Source: 3-1-20CM-4-69-9 sp963833655
Lineage (GTDB): Bacteria > Actinomycetota > Thermoleophilia > Gaiellales > Gaiellaceae
Direction of reading: 5' to 3'
Assembly (NCBI GenBank): GCA_963833655.1
Contig: CAWHYL010000005.1
Coordinates: 620,001 to 684,000, forward strand
DNA: 64,000 nucleotides
Shown: positions 18,087 through 26,079 of the stretch, piece after piece
Layout of the letters: every line of letters starts with the position of its first letter
Position numbering within the stretch: position 1 is the stretch's first letter
The notes under the pieces: generated by a model
Told to the model about the DNA's origin: nothing
Database searches by the model: none
Seen by the model: only the letters and a program-made list of their open reading frames with translations
Position numbers and translations under genes: made by a program

Positions 18087-18527
18087 GTGATCCTCCTCGC
18101 AGAGGTCCCACTGCGCGGCGCGGGCGGGGAGCCCGTCGACTTCGCGCGTACGATCGTGTCGCACGGAGTCGCCGAGCTGCCGCCGAACCGCGTCGACCTC
18201 GCCGGCCGCGTCCTCGAGACGACTTTGCCGACGCGTCGCAGCGCGCGGACCGTGCGGATCACGGAGCACGGCAGGAACTTGCGGATCGAAGGCAGCTCCG
18301 ACCCCCAGCTCACGAGAACGGTCGCGCACATGTTCCGCCTGGATGAGGACCTGTCCGACTTCTACGAGCTCGTGCGCGAGGACGGTGAGCTGTCGTGGTG
18401 CGCCCTCGGTGCCGGCCGGATGCTGCGCGCGCCGACGGTGTTCGAGGACGTCGTCAAGACGAATCGAACGCCGATACGAACCCGAGCGGCACGCGGCGTG
18501 TGCAGGGCTTCGCAGACGCGCTCGTGA
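18087..18527 (+). CDS. Solo AlkA N-terminal-domain protein or truncated glycosylase (copy B)
   Basis: 146 residues from GTG. Residues 1-125 match the N-terminal domain of the glycosylase at 32.3 kb: RGAGGEPVDFARTIVSHGVA, then ETTLPTRRSARTVRI, VAHMFRLDEDLSDFYELV and WCALGAGRMLRAPTVFEDVV. After VVKT the match stops and an unrelated tail of about 20 residues follows (NRTPIRTRAARGV). The whole catalytic HhH-GPD domain is absent, so it cannot be a glycosylase by itself. The frame is intact and could make a small protein. Its last 137 bases before the break differ from copy C at about six positions, so the two share a recent origin. A HAD fragment follows directly. Confidence 0.75.
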   Translation: MILLAEVPLRGAGGEPVDFARTIVSHGVAELPPNRVDLAGRVLETTLPTRRSARTVRITEHGRNLRIEGSSDPQLTRTVAHMFRLDEDLSDFYELVREDGELSWCALGAGRMLRAPTVFEDVVKTNRTPIRTRAARGVCRASQTRS

Positions 18528-18577
18528 GCGGGAGAGTTGTGGCGGTGCCGAGGTGTTCACCTTTCCCGCCTACGGTT

Positions 18578-18709
18578 CGAGCTTCGTCGCCGTCCCGAAC
18601 CGGATCACCGACGCGTTCGCGTTGCACGACGCCGACCTGCAGCTCAGGTCACTCGATCCGGTCCCCGCTCGACGAGCTGCTCGAACGAGCCTCCGGGGCC
18701 GGGAGCTAA
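18578..18709 (+). pseudogene. C-terminal remnant of a HAD hydrolase
   Basis: The reading FVAVPNRITDAFALHDADLQ matches the C-terminus of the intact HAD gene at 5990-6655 (FVVAVPNPITETFALDEADV), then after a frame change LDELLERAS matches its LDELLARVRG end. Everything before this, including all catalytic motifs, is missing. The stop TAA at 18707-18709 falls in the loop of a terminator-like hairpin. It lies just after AlkA copy B. Confidence 0.72.
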
Positions 18710-18722
18710 CCCGGCCCCGGAG
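18691..18722. terminator. 13-bp perfect hairpin, bidirectional terminator candidate
   Basis: CTCCGGGGCCGGG at 18691-18703 pairs perfectly with CCCGGCCCCGGAG at 18710-18722 around a 6-base loop. There is no T-tract, as is common in high-GC actinobacteria. It lies between the HAD remnant and the end of the convergent cupin gene, where it could stop transcription from both sides. Confidence 0.6.
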
Positions 18723-18726
18723 AACC

Positions 18727-18771
18727 CGAATCCGAAGCACTCGAATCCGAAGCGCGCGAATCCGAAGGGCG
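18727..18771. repeat. Three tandem 15-bp repeats
   Basis: Units CGAATCCGAAGCACT, CGAATCCGAAGCGCG and CGAATCCGAAGGGCG follow each other exactly; the first 11 bases are identical in all three. In the plus frame they would code for repeated NPK pentapeptides, but no gene is evident. They lie between the hairpin and the cupin gene stop. Confidence 0.8.
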
Positions 18772-18787
18772 CTGGTGGCTACGACTC

Positions 18788-19327
18788 TCAGAAGGAGCAG
18801 TTGCCGGGAGCCGGGCTTGCGTCGATCCGTCGGGTGGCGTCTTTCGGGATGAGCTGGACCACGACGGTCTTCGCCAAGGCGCCGCTCTCGTCTCGGATGG
18901 TGTGGACGGCCCCGCTGCCGATGTCGACGAACGAGTTCGTACCGGTGGCCGAGTACACGTGCGGCGTGCAGGCTGGATCGTCGCCGTCGTATTCGGTCAC
19001 CGTGCCCTGCGTCACGATCACAAGGCTCGGCCCGGGATGTGTGTGCCAACCGGAGCTGGGAATACATGCGTTGTTGCACGCGCTGGGATCCCACGTGTTC
19101 TGCTGGACGTAGAGGTCGGAATCCCCGTTCGTCTTGAGCTGGGCCTTCCAGACGTCGGCCGGGATCGTCTTGGCGTTGATGTCGAGCTCGCCGAACGTAG
19201 CCTTCGCCAGCGTCGTGCCACTGAAGCCCGGCGTTGTGGCCGGCGTAGCTAGCACGTTTCCGGCCAACGCGGCGAGAGCCGCGACGGCGACGGCCAGCGC
19301 CCAGATCCATCTGTGATTGCGTTTCAT
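18788..19327 (-). CDS. Secreted cupin-domain protein
   Basis: 179 residues. Residues 1-27 form a signal peptide (MKRNHRW, a hydrophobic Ala/Val core, then LATPATTPG). The mature part has a cupin pattern with SGWHTHPGPSLVIVTQGTVT (HxH metal ligands and the downstream Gly turn) and a second strand block FVDIGSGAVHTIRDESGALA. Four cysteines (CNNAC, PAC and a C-terminal NCSF) suggest disulfides outside the cell. A GAGGGAGG Shine-Dalgarno precedes the ATG. Substrate or binding role unknown. Confidence 0.8.
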   Translation of the reverse strand: MKRNHRWIWALAVAVAALAALAGNVLATPATTPGFSGTTLAKATFGELDINAKTIPADVWKAQLKTNGDSDLYVQQNTWDPSACNNACIPSSGWHTHPGPSLVIVTQGTVTEYDGDDPACTPHVYSATGTNSFVDIGSGAVHTIRDESGALAKTVVVQLIPKDATRRIDASPAPGNCSF

Positions 19328-19406
19328 TCGGTTGCCTCCCTCTCGTGATCCGATGACTCGAGGCTAGGAGGTGTGAAACGCCGGAACTACGGGGCCAGCA
19401 GGCGAA

Positions 19407-20102
19407 ATGCTGGGGAGGCTGGCATCCCGTCCGGCGGATGCCTCTGTCCTTGACGAAGATCGCCCGATGGCGGACAACTTCTGCAAGGCCGTGACGAGGG
19501 ATCAGCAGATCGACGCGTTGAGAGCGTCGCGCAAGCGATTGCTCTTGGCAGCCGAAGGCGAGCGCTGCAACATCGAGCGCCGGTTGCACAACGGCGTGCA
19601 CCAACAGCTCATCGCGCTCGTGGTGCAGCTTCAACTCGCGGGCGCGTTGGTCGACTCCGACCCCGTTGCTGCGAGGGAGCTGCTCGCTGAGATGGGGCGC
19701 GACGTCCACGCGGCGCTGGCGGAGACGACGCAGCTCGCGCAACGGCTCTATCCGCCGCTCGATGTCGGCGGTCTTGCCGCCACGCTCCGCTCGGCGGCCG
19801 CCGCGGCGGGAGTCCAAGCGTCTGTCGAACTCCATCTCGACGTCGAGGCGAGCTACCCGCGCTTCGTCATGGAGGCGATCTATCTCTGCTGGCTCGAGAC
19901 ACTCGAACAAGCCGCCGGGAAGAGGCATGCACTCATTACGGTGCGAAACCACGTCGACGGACTGGCATTCAAGATCGTTGCCGATGGTGGCGTAGCACTC
20001 GAGCCGTTGCGCGACCGGGTCGAAGCGCTCGGCGGCAGATTGAACTCCGAACCCGAGCCGGAAGGTCGCACCCGCATCGTCGGCGAGCTTCCCGTCGGCT
20101 AG
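19407..20102 (+). CDS. Truncated NarL-type histidine kinase with degenerate ATPase domain
   Basis: 231 residues. The HisKA_3 dimerisation helix is clear, with the phospho-His region GERCNIERRLHNGVHQQLIA. The C-terminal part should be the HATPase domain but lacks a normal N-box: the expected EALTNALKHA stretch reads YLCWLETLEQAAGKRHALIT, so ATP binding is doubtful. There is no sensor or membrane part, although RPADASVLDEDRPMADNFCKAV resembles the linker of larger kinases, so this may be a decayed or truncated kinase. Its TAG shares CTAG with the stop of the convergent response regulator, its likely partner. Confidence 0.7.
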   Translation: MLGRLASRPADASVLDEDRPMADNFCKAVTRDQQIDALRASRKRLLLAAEGERCNIERRLHNGVHQQLIALVVQLQLAGALVDSDPVAARELLAEMGRDVHAALAETTQLAQRLYPPLDVGGLAATLRSAAAAAGVQASVELHLDVEASYPRFVMEAIYLCWLETLEQAAGKRHALITVRNHVDGLAFKIVADGGVALEPLRDRVEALGGRLNSEPEPEGRTRIVGELPVG

Positions 20103-20764
20103 GCACTCTCGGCGAGGTACAGAATCACAGCCTTGACGCGCTTGTGGATCGCCGCCTCCCACGTGAGATCGAGCTTGAGAAAGATGGAATGGATCACTTT
20201 CTGGACCGATCGCTCCGTCAGAACGAGCGCCTCGGCGATCGCAGCATTGTTCTTGCCCTCGGCCATCTCGCGCAGAACGTCGCGCTCTCGGGCGGTCAGT
20301 TGGGCGAGCGGCGACTCGTCGCCACGCGCAGTCTCCGCCACGAGGCCCTCGACGACCTTCGAGTCGATGACCGAGCCGCCTTCGGCAACGGCGTGGATCG
20401 CGCCGGCGAGTTGATCGAGGTCGTCCACACGCTCCTTGAGGAGGTAAGCACGTCCTCCGCTGCCGCCCTCCAGCAATGCGAGCACATACGTCGGTTCGGC
20501 GTACTGACTGAGAACGACGACGCCGACATCCGGCTTGGTTTCGCGCAATCGCTCCGCGGCCTGGATTCCCTCGTCAGTGTCGCCGGGCGGCATCCGGATG
20601 TCCGTGACCACAACGTCGGGGTGCTCGGAGTCGACGGCTGCAAGCAGCGAGGTCAGGTCGTCACACGAAGCTACGACCTCGAACTCGGGACGCGTCTCGA
20701 GCAGGCGACGAACGCCTTCCCGGACGAGGTAATGATCATCCGCGAGTACGACCCGGATCGTCAC
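20099..20764 (-). CDS. Response regulator, NarL/LuxR family
   Basis: 221 residues: receiver domain 1-125 with acidic pair Asp9-Asp10, phosphoacceptor Asp55 in VVVTDIRMPPGDTDEG and Lys in AYLLKERVD; LuxR-type HTH at about 150-215 with LTARERDVLREMAEGKNNAA and the recognition helix LVLTERSVQKVIHSIFLKL. It is a DNA-binding transcription regulator probably phosphorylated by a NarL-type kinase. The convergent gene 19407-20102 would be the natural partner, but its ATPase part looks damaged, so another kinase may serve. Confidence 0.92.
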   Translation of the reverse strand: MTIRVVLADDHYLVREGVRRLLETRPEFEVVASCDDLTSLLAAVDSEHPDVVVTDIRMPPGDTDEGIQAAERLRETKPDVGVVVLSQYAEPTYVLALLEGGSGGRAYLLKERVDDLDQLAGAIHAVAEGGSVIDSKVVEGLVAETARGDESPLAQLTARERDVLREMAEGKNNAAIAEALVLTERSVQKVIHSIFLKLDLTWEAAIHKRVKAVILYLAESA

Positions 20765-20781
20765 GAACGCAGGATACGGCG

Positions 20782-21186
20782 ATGACGTTCACGGCTCCAG
20801 GCCCGCTCGTGCTCGTCGTCGACGACAACCAGCGCAACCTGAAGCTCGCCTGCGATGTGTTGAACGCGGCCGGATTCAGGACGCTGACCGCCGGCGACGG
20901 CGCGGGCGCACTCGCGCTGGCGGAAAAGGAGCTGCCGGACCTCGTTCTCCTCGATCTGCGGCTTCCCGACTTGGACGGCAGCGATGTTGCGCTGAGGCTT
21001 GCGCGCCGAGCGCGGACGCGTGGCATTCCCGTCGTCGCACTGAGCGCTCTTCCGGACATCGGCGAGCGGGCCGCCGGGTTCGCCGGCTATCTCGAAAAGC
21101 CGATCGACGTCGCGGCCTTCCCGAAGCAGGTGCGCGCCTACTGTCGGGATGCCAGCATCCCGCCGACAGACTGGCGGCCAGGCTAG
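20782..21186 (+). CDS. Single-domain response regulator (receiver)
   Basis: 134 residues with only a CheY-like receiver: Asp14-Asp15 in LVVDDNQRNLKLACDVL, phosphoacceptor Asp58 in LVLLDLRLPDLDG, a conserved Ser in VALSALPDI and Lys in GYLEKPIDV. The NQRNLKL motif is typical of DivK-like receivers working with hybrid or stand-alone kinases. It lies divergent from the LuxR regulator (17-base gap) and upstream of the lipoprotein-kinase-receiver set on the same strand, so it may belong to that pathway. Confidence 0.88.
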   Translation: MTFTAPGPLVLVVDDNQRNLKLACDVLNAAGFRTLTAGDGAGALALAEKELPDLVLLDLRLPDLDGSDVALRLARRARTRGIPVVALSALPDIGERAAGFAGYLEKPIDVAAFPKQVRAYCRDASIPPTDWRPG

Positions 21187-21219
21187 GCGGGGGCGGCCGA
21201 TCGTCCTAGGCTTGCAGCT

Positions 21220-22227
21220 ATGGGGCTGTCGACCGGCATGTCGCGACTTGCGCTCGGCGGCGCGCTGCTTCTGGCCACCGCGCTTACCGCCTGCAGCGGC
21301 AACGGCGACAAATCGTCCTCGCCGCCCATCCCTCGCGTCGGTCTGATGCACGTCGGAACCGACCACATTCCACCGTCGCTCCCAACGCTCGAGGCCCGCC
21401 TGAAGCAGATGGGCTGGGTCGACGGCAAGACGATCAAGCTGCTCTGGCGCAACCTCGAGCCTGATCAAGCCGACGCGCGCGCCACGGAGCTCGTCCGCGA
21501 GCGGGTCAACGTGATCGTCGCCTTCGAGGACCAGTCGATTCGCGCCGCCCAGGCCGCGACGGCGAAGGTCAAGATCCCCGTCGTCTTCCTGCATCCGTCC
21601 GATCCCGTGCGCGACGGCCTCGTCAAGAGTCTGTCGCACCCGGGCGGCAATCTCACCGGGATCTTCGGTGCGCGCGACGTCGTCGCGAAACAGCTCGAGC
21701 TGTACGAGCTGATCGTGCCGGGCCTCCACCGCGTGCTGACCTTGATCGACCCGAACGACCCGGCAACCGGACGGCTGCTCGCGCAGTACCGCGCTGCCAA
21801 CTCACAGCTGGCAAGGCCGGTGCAGCTGGTGATCCGGAAGGCGTCGACCCCGAGAGATCTCCGGCGCGTGTTCCATTCGCTGCGCCCCGGGGAGGTCGAC
21901 GGCGCCTTCCTGCTTTCGCCCACGCTCAGACTCAACGACTCCGCACTGACGATTCGCCTGGCTACACGCGCGAAGCTCCCGGTGCAGGCCCACCGGAAGG
22001 ATTGGGTCCAAAAAGGCGCCCTCTTCTCCTACGGCGCCGACCTGGGACCGATCGGGCGGCGCGCAGCCCGCTACGTCGACCGCATCCTCAAAGGAACGCC
22101 GCCGTCCCAGCTCGCTGTCGAGGAGGTGCCGGACGTCCAGTTCGCGATCAACCTGAAGACCGCGAGCAAACTCGGCATCCGCGTGCCACAGCAGATGATC
22201 ATCCGAGCAGACGAGGTGTACCGGTAG
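21220..22227 (+). CDS. ABC-type substrate-binding lipoprotein
   Basis: 335 residues. Lipoprotein signal peptide with lipobox ALTAC, Cys25 being the lipidation site. The mature part has the PF04392 (TrpX-like) substrate-binding fold: LMHVGTDHIPPSLPTLEARL, LWRNLEPDQADARATELV, VVFLHPSDPVRDGLVKSL and KTASKLGIRVPQQMIIRADE near the end. No permease or ATPase gene follows; instead a histidine kinase starts right at its stop. I infer that it presents a ligand to that kinase rather than feeding a transporter. The ligand could be an amino acid or aromatic, as for relatives. Confidence 0.88.
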   Translation: MGLSTGMSRLALGGALLLATALTACSGNGDKSSSPPIPRVGLMHVGTDHIPPSLPTLEARLKQMGWVDGKTIKLLWRNLEPDQADARATELVRERVNVIVAFEDQSIRAAQAATAKVKIPVVFLHPSDPVRDGLVKSLSHPGGNLTGIFGARDVVAKQLELYELIVPGLHRVLTLIDPNDPATGRLLAQYRAANSQLARPVQLVIRKASTPRDLRRVFHSLRPGEVDGAFLLSPTLRLNDSALTIRLATRAKLPVQAHRKDWVQKGALFSYGADLGPIGRRAARYVDRILKGTPPSQLAVEEVPDVQFAINLKTASKLGIRVPQQMIIRADEVYR

Positions 22228-22238
22228 CCCACCGGCGA

Positions 22239-24071
22239 CTGATCTGGAAATACACCGCCGTCGTCGTCACCCTGGTTGTGGCCGCGGTCGTCTCCGTCGG
22301 GCTCACGGAACTCTACTTCTCGTATCAGGACAGCAAGAAAGCGCTCACGCGCTTCGAGCGTGACAAGGCGTCATCAGCGGCGACGTCGATCGAGCAGCTC
22401 GTGCAGAACCTCCTGCTCGAGCTCGATGCCGTCGCACAGCCGACCGCGGCCGGCGGACCCGCCGGCCGGCGACAGCGCAATGAGGATTTCCATCGCCTGC
22501 TCGACCGTGACAGCTCGATCAGTCGAGTGAGCTACGTCGACGCTAGAGGTCGGGAACAAGTGAGGACGTCTGCGCTCGACACAGACCGCCTCCGGCCGGG
22601 CAAGGATCTCGCGCGCAGTCCGGAGTTTCTCGTCGCGCGGGCGCGGCAGCGGTACTTCAGCTCGGTCCATTTCGAGGACGGCCTGCCCCACCTGACTGTG
22701 TCGGTCGCCGAGCGGGCCCCTGGACGAGGCGCCGTGGTCGCGGAGATCGACCTGCGCTCCATCCGGCAGGTCGTCGACCGCGCGCGCGTCGGGCGGGCGG
22801 GATACGCGTACGCGGTCGACTCACGCGGACGGCTCGTCACACACCCGAACATCAACCTCGTCCTGCGGCATACGAGCTTCGCCCCGCTACCGCAGGTACA
22901 GGCTTCACTTCATGCGCGCAGCGAGGCGGGCGCCACGACGACCGGTCGCGGCCGCGATGGAAAGAAAGTCCTGAGCGCTTTCCACACGATCGAGCCGATG
23001 GGGTGGCGCGTCTTCGTCGAGCAGCCGCTGAGCGAAGCCTTCGCCCCGCTGAAATCGGCGATCTGGCGCACCGCATTGCTGCTGGTCGCATTCTTGCTGC
23101 TGGCAATCGCCACGAGCGTCTTGCTTGCGCGGAGGCTCGTTCGGCCGATCGAGTCGATTCAGTCGGCGGCGGCGAAGATCGGGTCAGGCTCACTCGACCA
23201 GCAGATCGAGGTCCGGAGCAACGACGAGCTCGGCGCGCTCGCCGACGAGTTCAACCGCATGGCGGCCCAATTGCGAGAGTCGTATGCCGGTCTCGAGCAC
23301 AAAGTCGAGAAGCGGACCCGTGAATTGGCGGAGGCATTGCGAGAGCTCGACGAGAAAGGCCGTGAGCTCGAGACAGCGAGCCGGCACAAGTCGCAGTTCC
23401 TCGCCAACATGTCGCACGAGCTGCGGACACCCCTGAACGCGATCATCGGCTTCACACAGGTGCTCGCGCAACGGCTCTACGGCGATCTGAACGAGAAGCA
23501 GGAGGACTACCTCGAGGACATCCTCAGCTCGGCCAACCACCTGCTCGCACTCATCAACGACGTCCTCGACCTGTCGAAGGTGGAGGCGGGCGAGGTCGAA
23601 CTGGTCGTTGCGCCGTTCTCGCTGCGCGAGACGCTCGAGCGCGGGGTGGTCATGGTGCGCGAGCGGGCCGCACACGATGACGTGCACGTCTCGCTCGCCA
23701 CGAACGGCGGGGCCGACCGCGTGTCCGGGGACGAGCGACGTATCAGCCAGGTCGTCTTCAACCTGCTTTCGAACGCCGTGAAGTTCACCCCTGCCGGTGG
23801 CGCCGTCGACGTCAGCGCCACGCGGCACGACGCCGAGGTCCTCGTCTCAGTAACCGATACGGGGCCTGGGATAGCAGAGGCGGACCATGCGCGCATCTTC
23901 GAGGAGTTCAAGCAGACGGAGTCGGGAGCCGAGCAGGGGGACGGCACCGGCCTCGGCCTGGCGCTGTCGAGACGGCTCATCGAGCTGCACGGCGGCCGGA
24001 TCTGGGTGGAGAGCGAGCTCGGGAAAGGAAGCACCTTCGCCTTCACCCTCCCCTCGGAGGAGACCCGCTGA
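22239..24071 (+). CDS. Membrane sensor histidine kinase (Cache-HAMP-HisKA-HATPase)
   Basis: About 610 residues. TM1 at about 3-28, an extracellular Cache-like sensor of about 250 residues with AGYAYAVDSRGRLVTHPN, TM2 at about 278-300, HAMP, a coiled linker, HisKA with phospho-His393 in QFLANMSHELRTPLNAI, and HATPase with Asn512 in FNLLSNAVKFTP plus DTGPGIAE and GTGLGLALSR boxes. No ATG, GTG or TTG is available near the true N-terminus; CTG 22239 or the GTA at 22224 after GAGGTG are the candidates, so the start is approximate. The extracellular sensor may contact the lipoprotein encoded just upstream. Confidence 0.88.
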   Translation: MIWKYTAVVVTLVVAAVVSVGLTELYFSYQDSKKALTRFERDKASSAATSIEQLVQNLLLELDAVAQPTAAGGPAGRRQRNEDFHRLLDRDSSISRVSYVDARGREQVRTSALDTDRLRPGKDLARSPEFLVARARQRYFSSVHFEDGLPHLTVSVAERAPGRGAVVAEIDLRSIRQVVDRARVGRAGYAYAVDSRGRLVTHPNINLVLRHTSFAPLPQVQASLHARSEAGATTTGRGRDGKKVLSAFHTIEPMGWRVFVEQPLSEAFAPLKSAIWRTALLLVAFLLLAIATSVLLARRLVRPIESIQSAAAKIGSGSLDQQIEVRSNDELGALADEFNRMAAQLRESYAGLEHKVEKRTRELAEALRELDEKGRELETASRHKSQFLANMSHELRTPLNAIIGFTQVLAQRLYGDLNEKQEDYLEDILSSANHLLALINDVLDLSKVEAGEVELVVAPFSLRETLERGVVMVRERAAHDDVHVSLATNGGADRVSGDERRISQVVFNLLSNAVKFTPAGGAVDVSATRHDAEVLVSVTDTGPGIAEADHARIFEEFKQTESGAEQGDGTGLGLALSRRLIELHGGRIWVESELGKGSTFAFTLPSEETR

Positions 24072-24436
24072 CGGGGGAACGCATCCTGCTCGTTGAGGAC
24101 AACGAGAAGAACATGAAGCTGGTCCGCGACGTCCTACGAGCCGCGGGATACCGCACACTCGAGGCCTGGAGCGGCAGGCAGGCACTGGAGCTCGCGCTCG
24201 GGGTGAAGCCCGACCTCGTCGTGATGGACGTCCGGCTTCCGGACATCGACGGGCTGGCGGCCCTCTCGCGGTTGCGCGCTGACGAACGAACTGCCGCCAT
24301 CCCCGTCGTTGCGCTGACAGCCCAGGCGATGGCAGGCGACCGCGAACGATTCCTGGCCGCCGGATTCGACGGCTACCTCTCCAAGCCCGTGAACATCGTT
24401 GCGCTCGTGGACACAGTCGACGCGCACTGTCGCTGA
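24068..24436 (+). CDS. Receiver-domain response regulator with probable CTG start
   Basis: 122 residues, a single receiver: acidic pair in ILLVEDNEKNMKLV, phosphoacceptor Asp54 in LVVMDVRLPDIDG, and Lys in DGYLSKPVNIV. Starting at the first ATG (24113) would remove the first strand and the essential acidic pair, so the true start must be upstream. CTG 24068-24070 overlaps the kinase stop (CTGA) and has GGAGGAG at 24056-24062, five bases before it. I take this as a CTG start. It is the obvious partner of the kinase. Confidence 0.85.
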   Translation: MTGERILLVEDNEKNMKLVRDVLRAAGYRTLEAWSGRQALELALGVKPDLVVMDVRLPDIDGLAALSRLRADERTAAIPVVALTAQAMAGDRERFLAAGFDGYLSKPVNIVALVDTVDAHCR

Positions 24437-24456
24437 CGCGAGACTATTGGACGACG

Positions 24457-24585
24457 ATGGAAGTTCCGGATATCGAGTACACGTGCGGCGGCGACGTTTC
24501 GATCGACAATCAGGTGCTGGGCGCTGGAACCCGCTGGGCTATGGCAACAAACGCATTCGAAGTCTCGTACGTTGACGTGCGCTGA
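24457..24585 (+). pseudogene. N-terminal remnant of a hydrolase-cyclase gene
   Basis: A 42-codon frame whose first 22 residues (MEVPDIEYTCGGDVSI then NQVLG) match the start of the hydrolase-cyclase at 6662 (MEVPDVQYARSGDVAVAYQVLG). After that, similarity ends and the frame closes at TGA 24583-24585, overlapping the next remnant. The rest of the 444-residue protein is missing. Confidence 0.72.
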
Positions 24586-24989
24586 CCTTCGTCGCCGAAA
24601 TTCCACTCCGCGGTGCGGGCGGTGAGCCGGTCGACTTCGCACGCACGATCGTCTCGCACGGCGTCGCCGAGCTGCCGCCGAACCATGTCGATCTCGCAAG
24701 CCGTGTCCTCGAGACGACGCTCCCCGGTGCGCGCGCCGCGCGCACCGTCCGCATCACGGCGCACGGGTGGAAACTGCAGATCGAAAGAAGCGCCCACCCG
24801 AAGCTGACCCAGACCGTCGCGCACATGTTCCGCCTGGACGAGGACCTGTCCGACTTCTACGAGCTCGTGCGCGAGGACGGTGAGCTGTCGTGGTGCGCTC
24901 TCGGCGCGGGACGCATGCTGCGCGCGCCGACGGTGTTCGAGGACGTCGTCAAGCCGTTTGAAGTTCATACGAATCCTGATGCGGCCTGA
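24582..24989 (+). pseudogene. Truncated AlkA N-terminal domain (copy C)
   Basis: 135 codons open from CTG 24582 to TGA 24989. The translation RGAGGEPVDFARTIVSHGVA through CALGAGRMLRAPTVFEDVVK matches the N-terminal domain of the 32.3-kb glycosylase and is closest to copy B. It breaks after VVK like the other copies. At the position of the TTG start in the intact gene this copy has CTG, so it may have lost translation; hence the pseudogene call, although the frame itself is clean. The catalytic domain is missing. Confidence 0.7.
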
Positions 24990-25056
24990 CGGGGCCACGA
25001 GGCCCAAGAGGGCATCGCATCCACGAACAGCGTCCCCCTAGAGCCGGGCCCTCGCC

Positions 25057-25569
25057 ATGGCCACTCCCGAGACCTGCCCCAAATGTCGCAATTTGCAGGA
25101 AGTTTCAGCGTCAAGCTCATGGACTGGAGGTAGCCTCGAGCCGGTGGGGTCAGAAGCGACGGAAGCTCGACCGATCCGAGTTCTGCTCGTGGACGACGAT
25201 CCGTCCTTCCTCCGCTCGCTCGAGGTTTTGCTTACAGACGCACGAGGATTGGAGATCGTCGCCACGGCAGCGAGCGGAGCGGAGGCGCTTGCGGCAGCTA
25301 CGCGGGCCGAACCGGACGTAGCCGTCATCGATGTGCTCATGCCGGTGATGAGCGGGATCGAATGCGCGCACATGCTGCAGGAGCGCTATCCAAAGGTGCA
25401 CGTGATCTTGATCAGCGGCTCGATCTTCGAAGACAGGCGACCTCACCCAGACGAGCGCGGAACAGACGCGTACATCGAGAAGAGCGAAGTTCCCGAGCGC
25501 CTACACGCGACGATCCTCGCGCTCGCGGCCGAAACGACAGCCACATCGCCCGGCTGGAGACAAGCCTGA
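25057..25569 (+). CDS. Response regulator receiver protein
   Basis: 170 residues from ATG 25057, or 141 from GTG 25144. The receiver runs from RVLLVDDDPSFLRSLEVLLT through the phosphoacceptor in VAVIDVLMPVMSGIE to ILISGSIFEDRR and IEKSEVPERL. It has no output domain; the N-terminal extension has one CPKC pair. LISGS and EKSEVP are the usual conserved Ser and Lys of a receiver. The N-terminal extension is uncertain, since no good Shine-Dalgarno precedes 25057, while GGAGG lies 12-13 bases before 25144. No partner kinase is adjacent. Confidence 0.8.
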   Translation: MATPETCPKCRNLQEVSASSSWTGGSLEPVGSEATEARPIRVLLVDDDPSFLRSLEVLLTDARGLEIVATAASGAEALAAATRAEPDVAVIDVLMPVMSGIECAHMLQERYPKVHVILISGSIFEDRRPHPDERGTDAYIEKSEVPERLHATILALAAETTATSPGWRQA

Positions 25570-25612
25570 CCGGGGAGGCGATGACGAAGCCCGCTTGCGG
25601 CGCCAACGCTGT

Positions 25613-26074
25613 TTACGCGTGAGAGTCAGCACGTTGGCTGTCTTGTTGGAGGTAGTGCGCACCCGAACCGGCCTCGGACGCCTCGTCGTCGGGGTTGAGA
25701 AGCTCGCAGGCGTCGATCGAGAGGCAGCCGCAGCCGATGCAGGTCGTGAGCCGGTTGCGGAGTGCTTCGAGGGTGGCGATGCGGCTGTCGATGTCCTCGC
25801 GCCAACCGCGGGACAGCCGCTCCCAGTCGCGTCGGTTCGGTGTGCGGTGCGCAGGCAGGGTCGCAAGGGCTGCACGGATCCGGTCGAGCGGAATTCCCGC
25901 GGCGCGGCCGGCTTGAATCAGCGCGATCCGCCGAAGCACGGCCCTCTCGTAGCGGCGCTGGTTTCCCGTCGTTCGGCGCGAAACGATCAGGCCTTCTTCC
26001 TCGTAGAAGCGGAGGGCTGACGGAGCAACCCCGCTGCGGGAGGCGGCTTCACCGATCGTCAGCTCACTGGGCAT
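25613..26074 (-). CDS. soxR: Redox-sensing transcriptional activator SoxR
   Basis: 153 residues, MerR family. N-terminal winged helix LTIGEAASRSGVAPSALRFY then EEEGLIVSRRTTGNQRRY, dimerisation helix, and the [2Fe-2S] motif CIGCGCLSIDAC near residue 120 (C-x2-C-x-C-x5-C). SoxR senses superoxide or redox-cycling compounds through this cluster. ATG 26074 is chosen; the upstream frame would run through the operator. It is divergent from the Rieske protein gene, and a SoxR-type operator lies between them, so that gene is the likely target. In actinobacteria SoxR usually governs small oxidoreductase regulons rather than soxS. Confidence 0.93.
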   Translation of the reverse strand: MPSELTIGEAASRSGVAPSALRFYEEEGLIVSRRTTGNQRRYERAVLRRIALIQAGRAAGIPLDRIRAALATLPAHRTPNRRDWERLSRGWREDIDSRIATLEALRNRLTTCIGCGCLSIDACELLNPDDEASEAGSGAHYLQQDSQRADSHA

Positions 26075-26079
26075 CGCGC

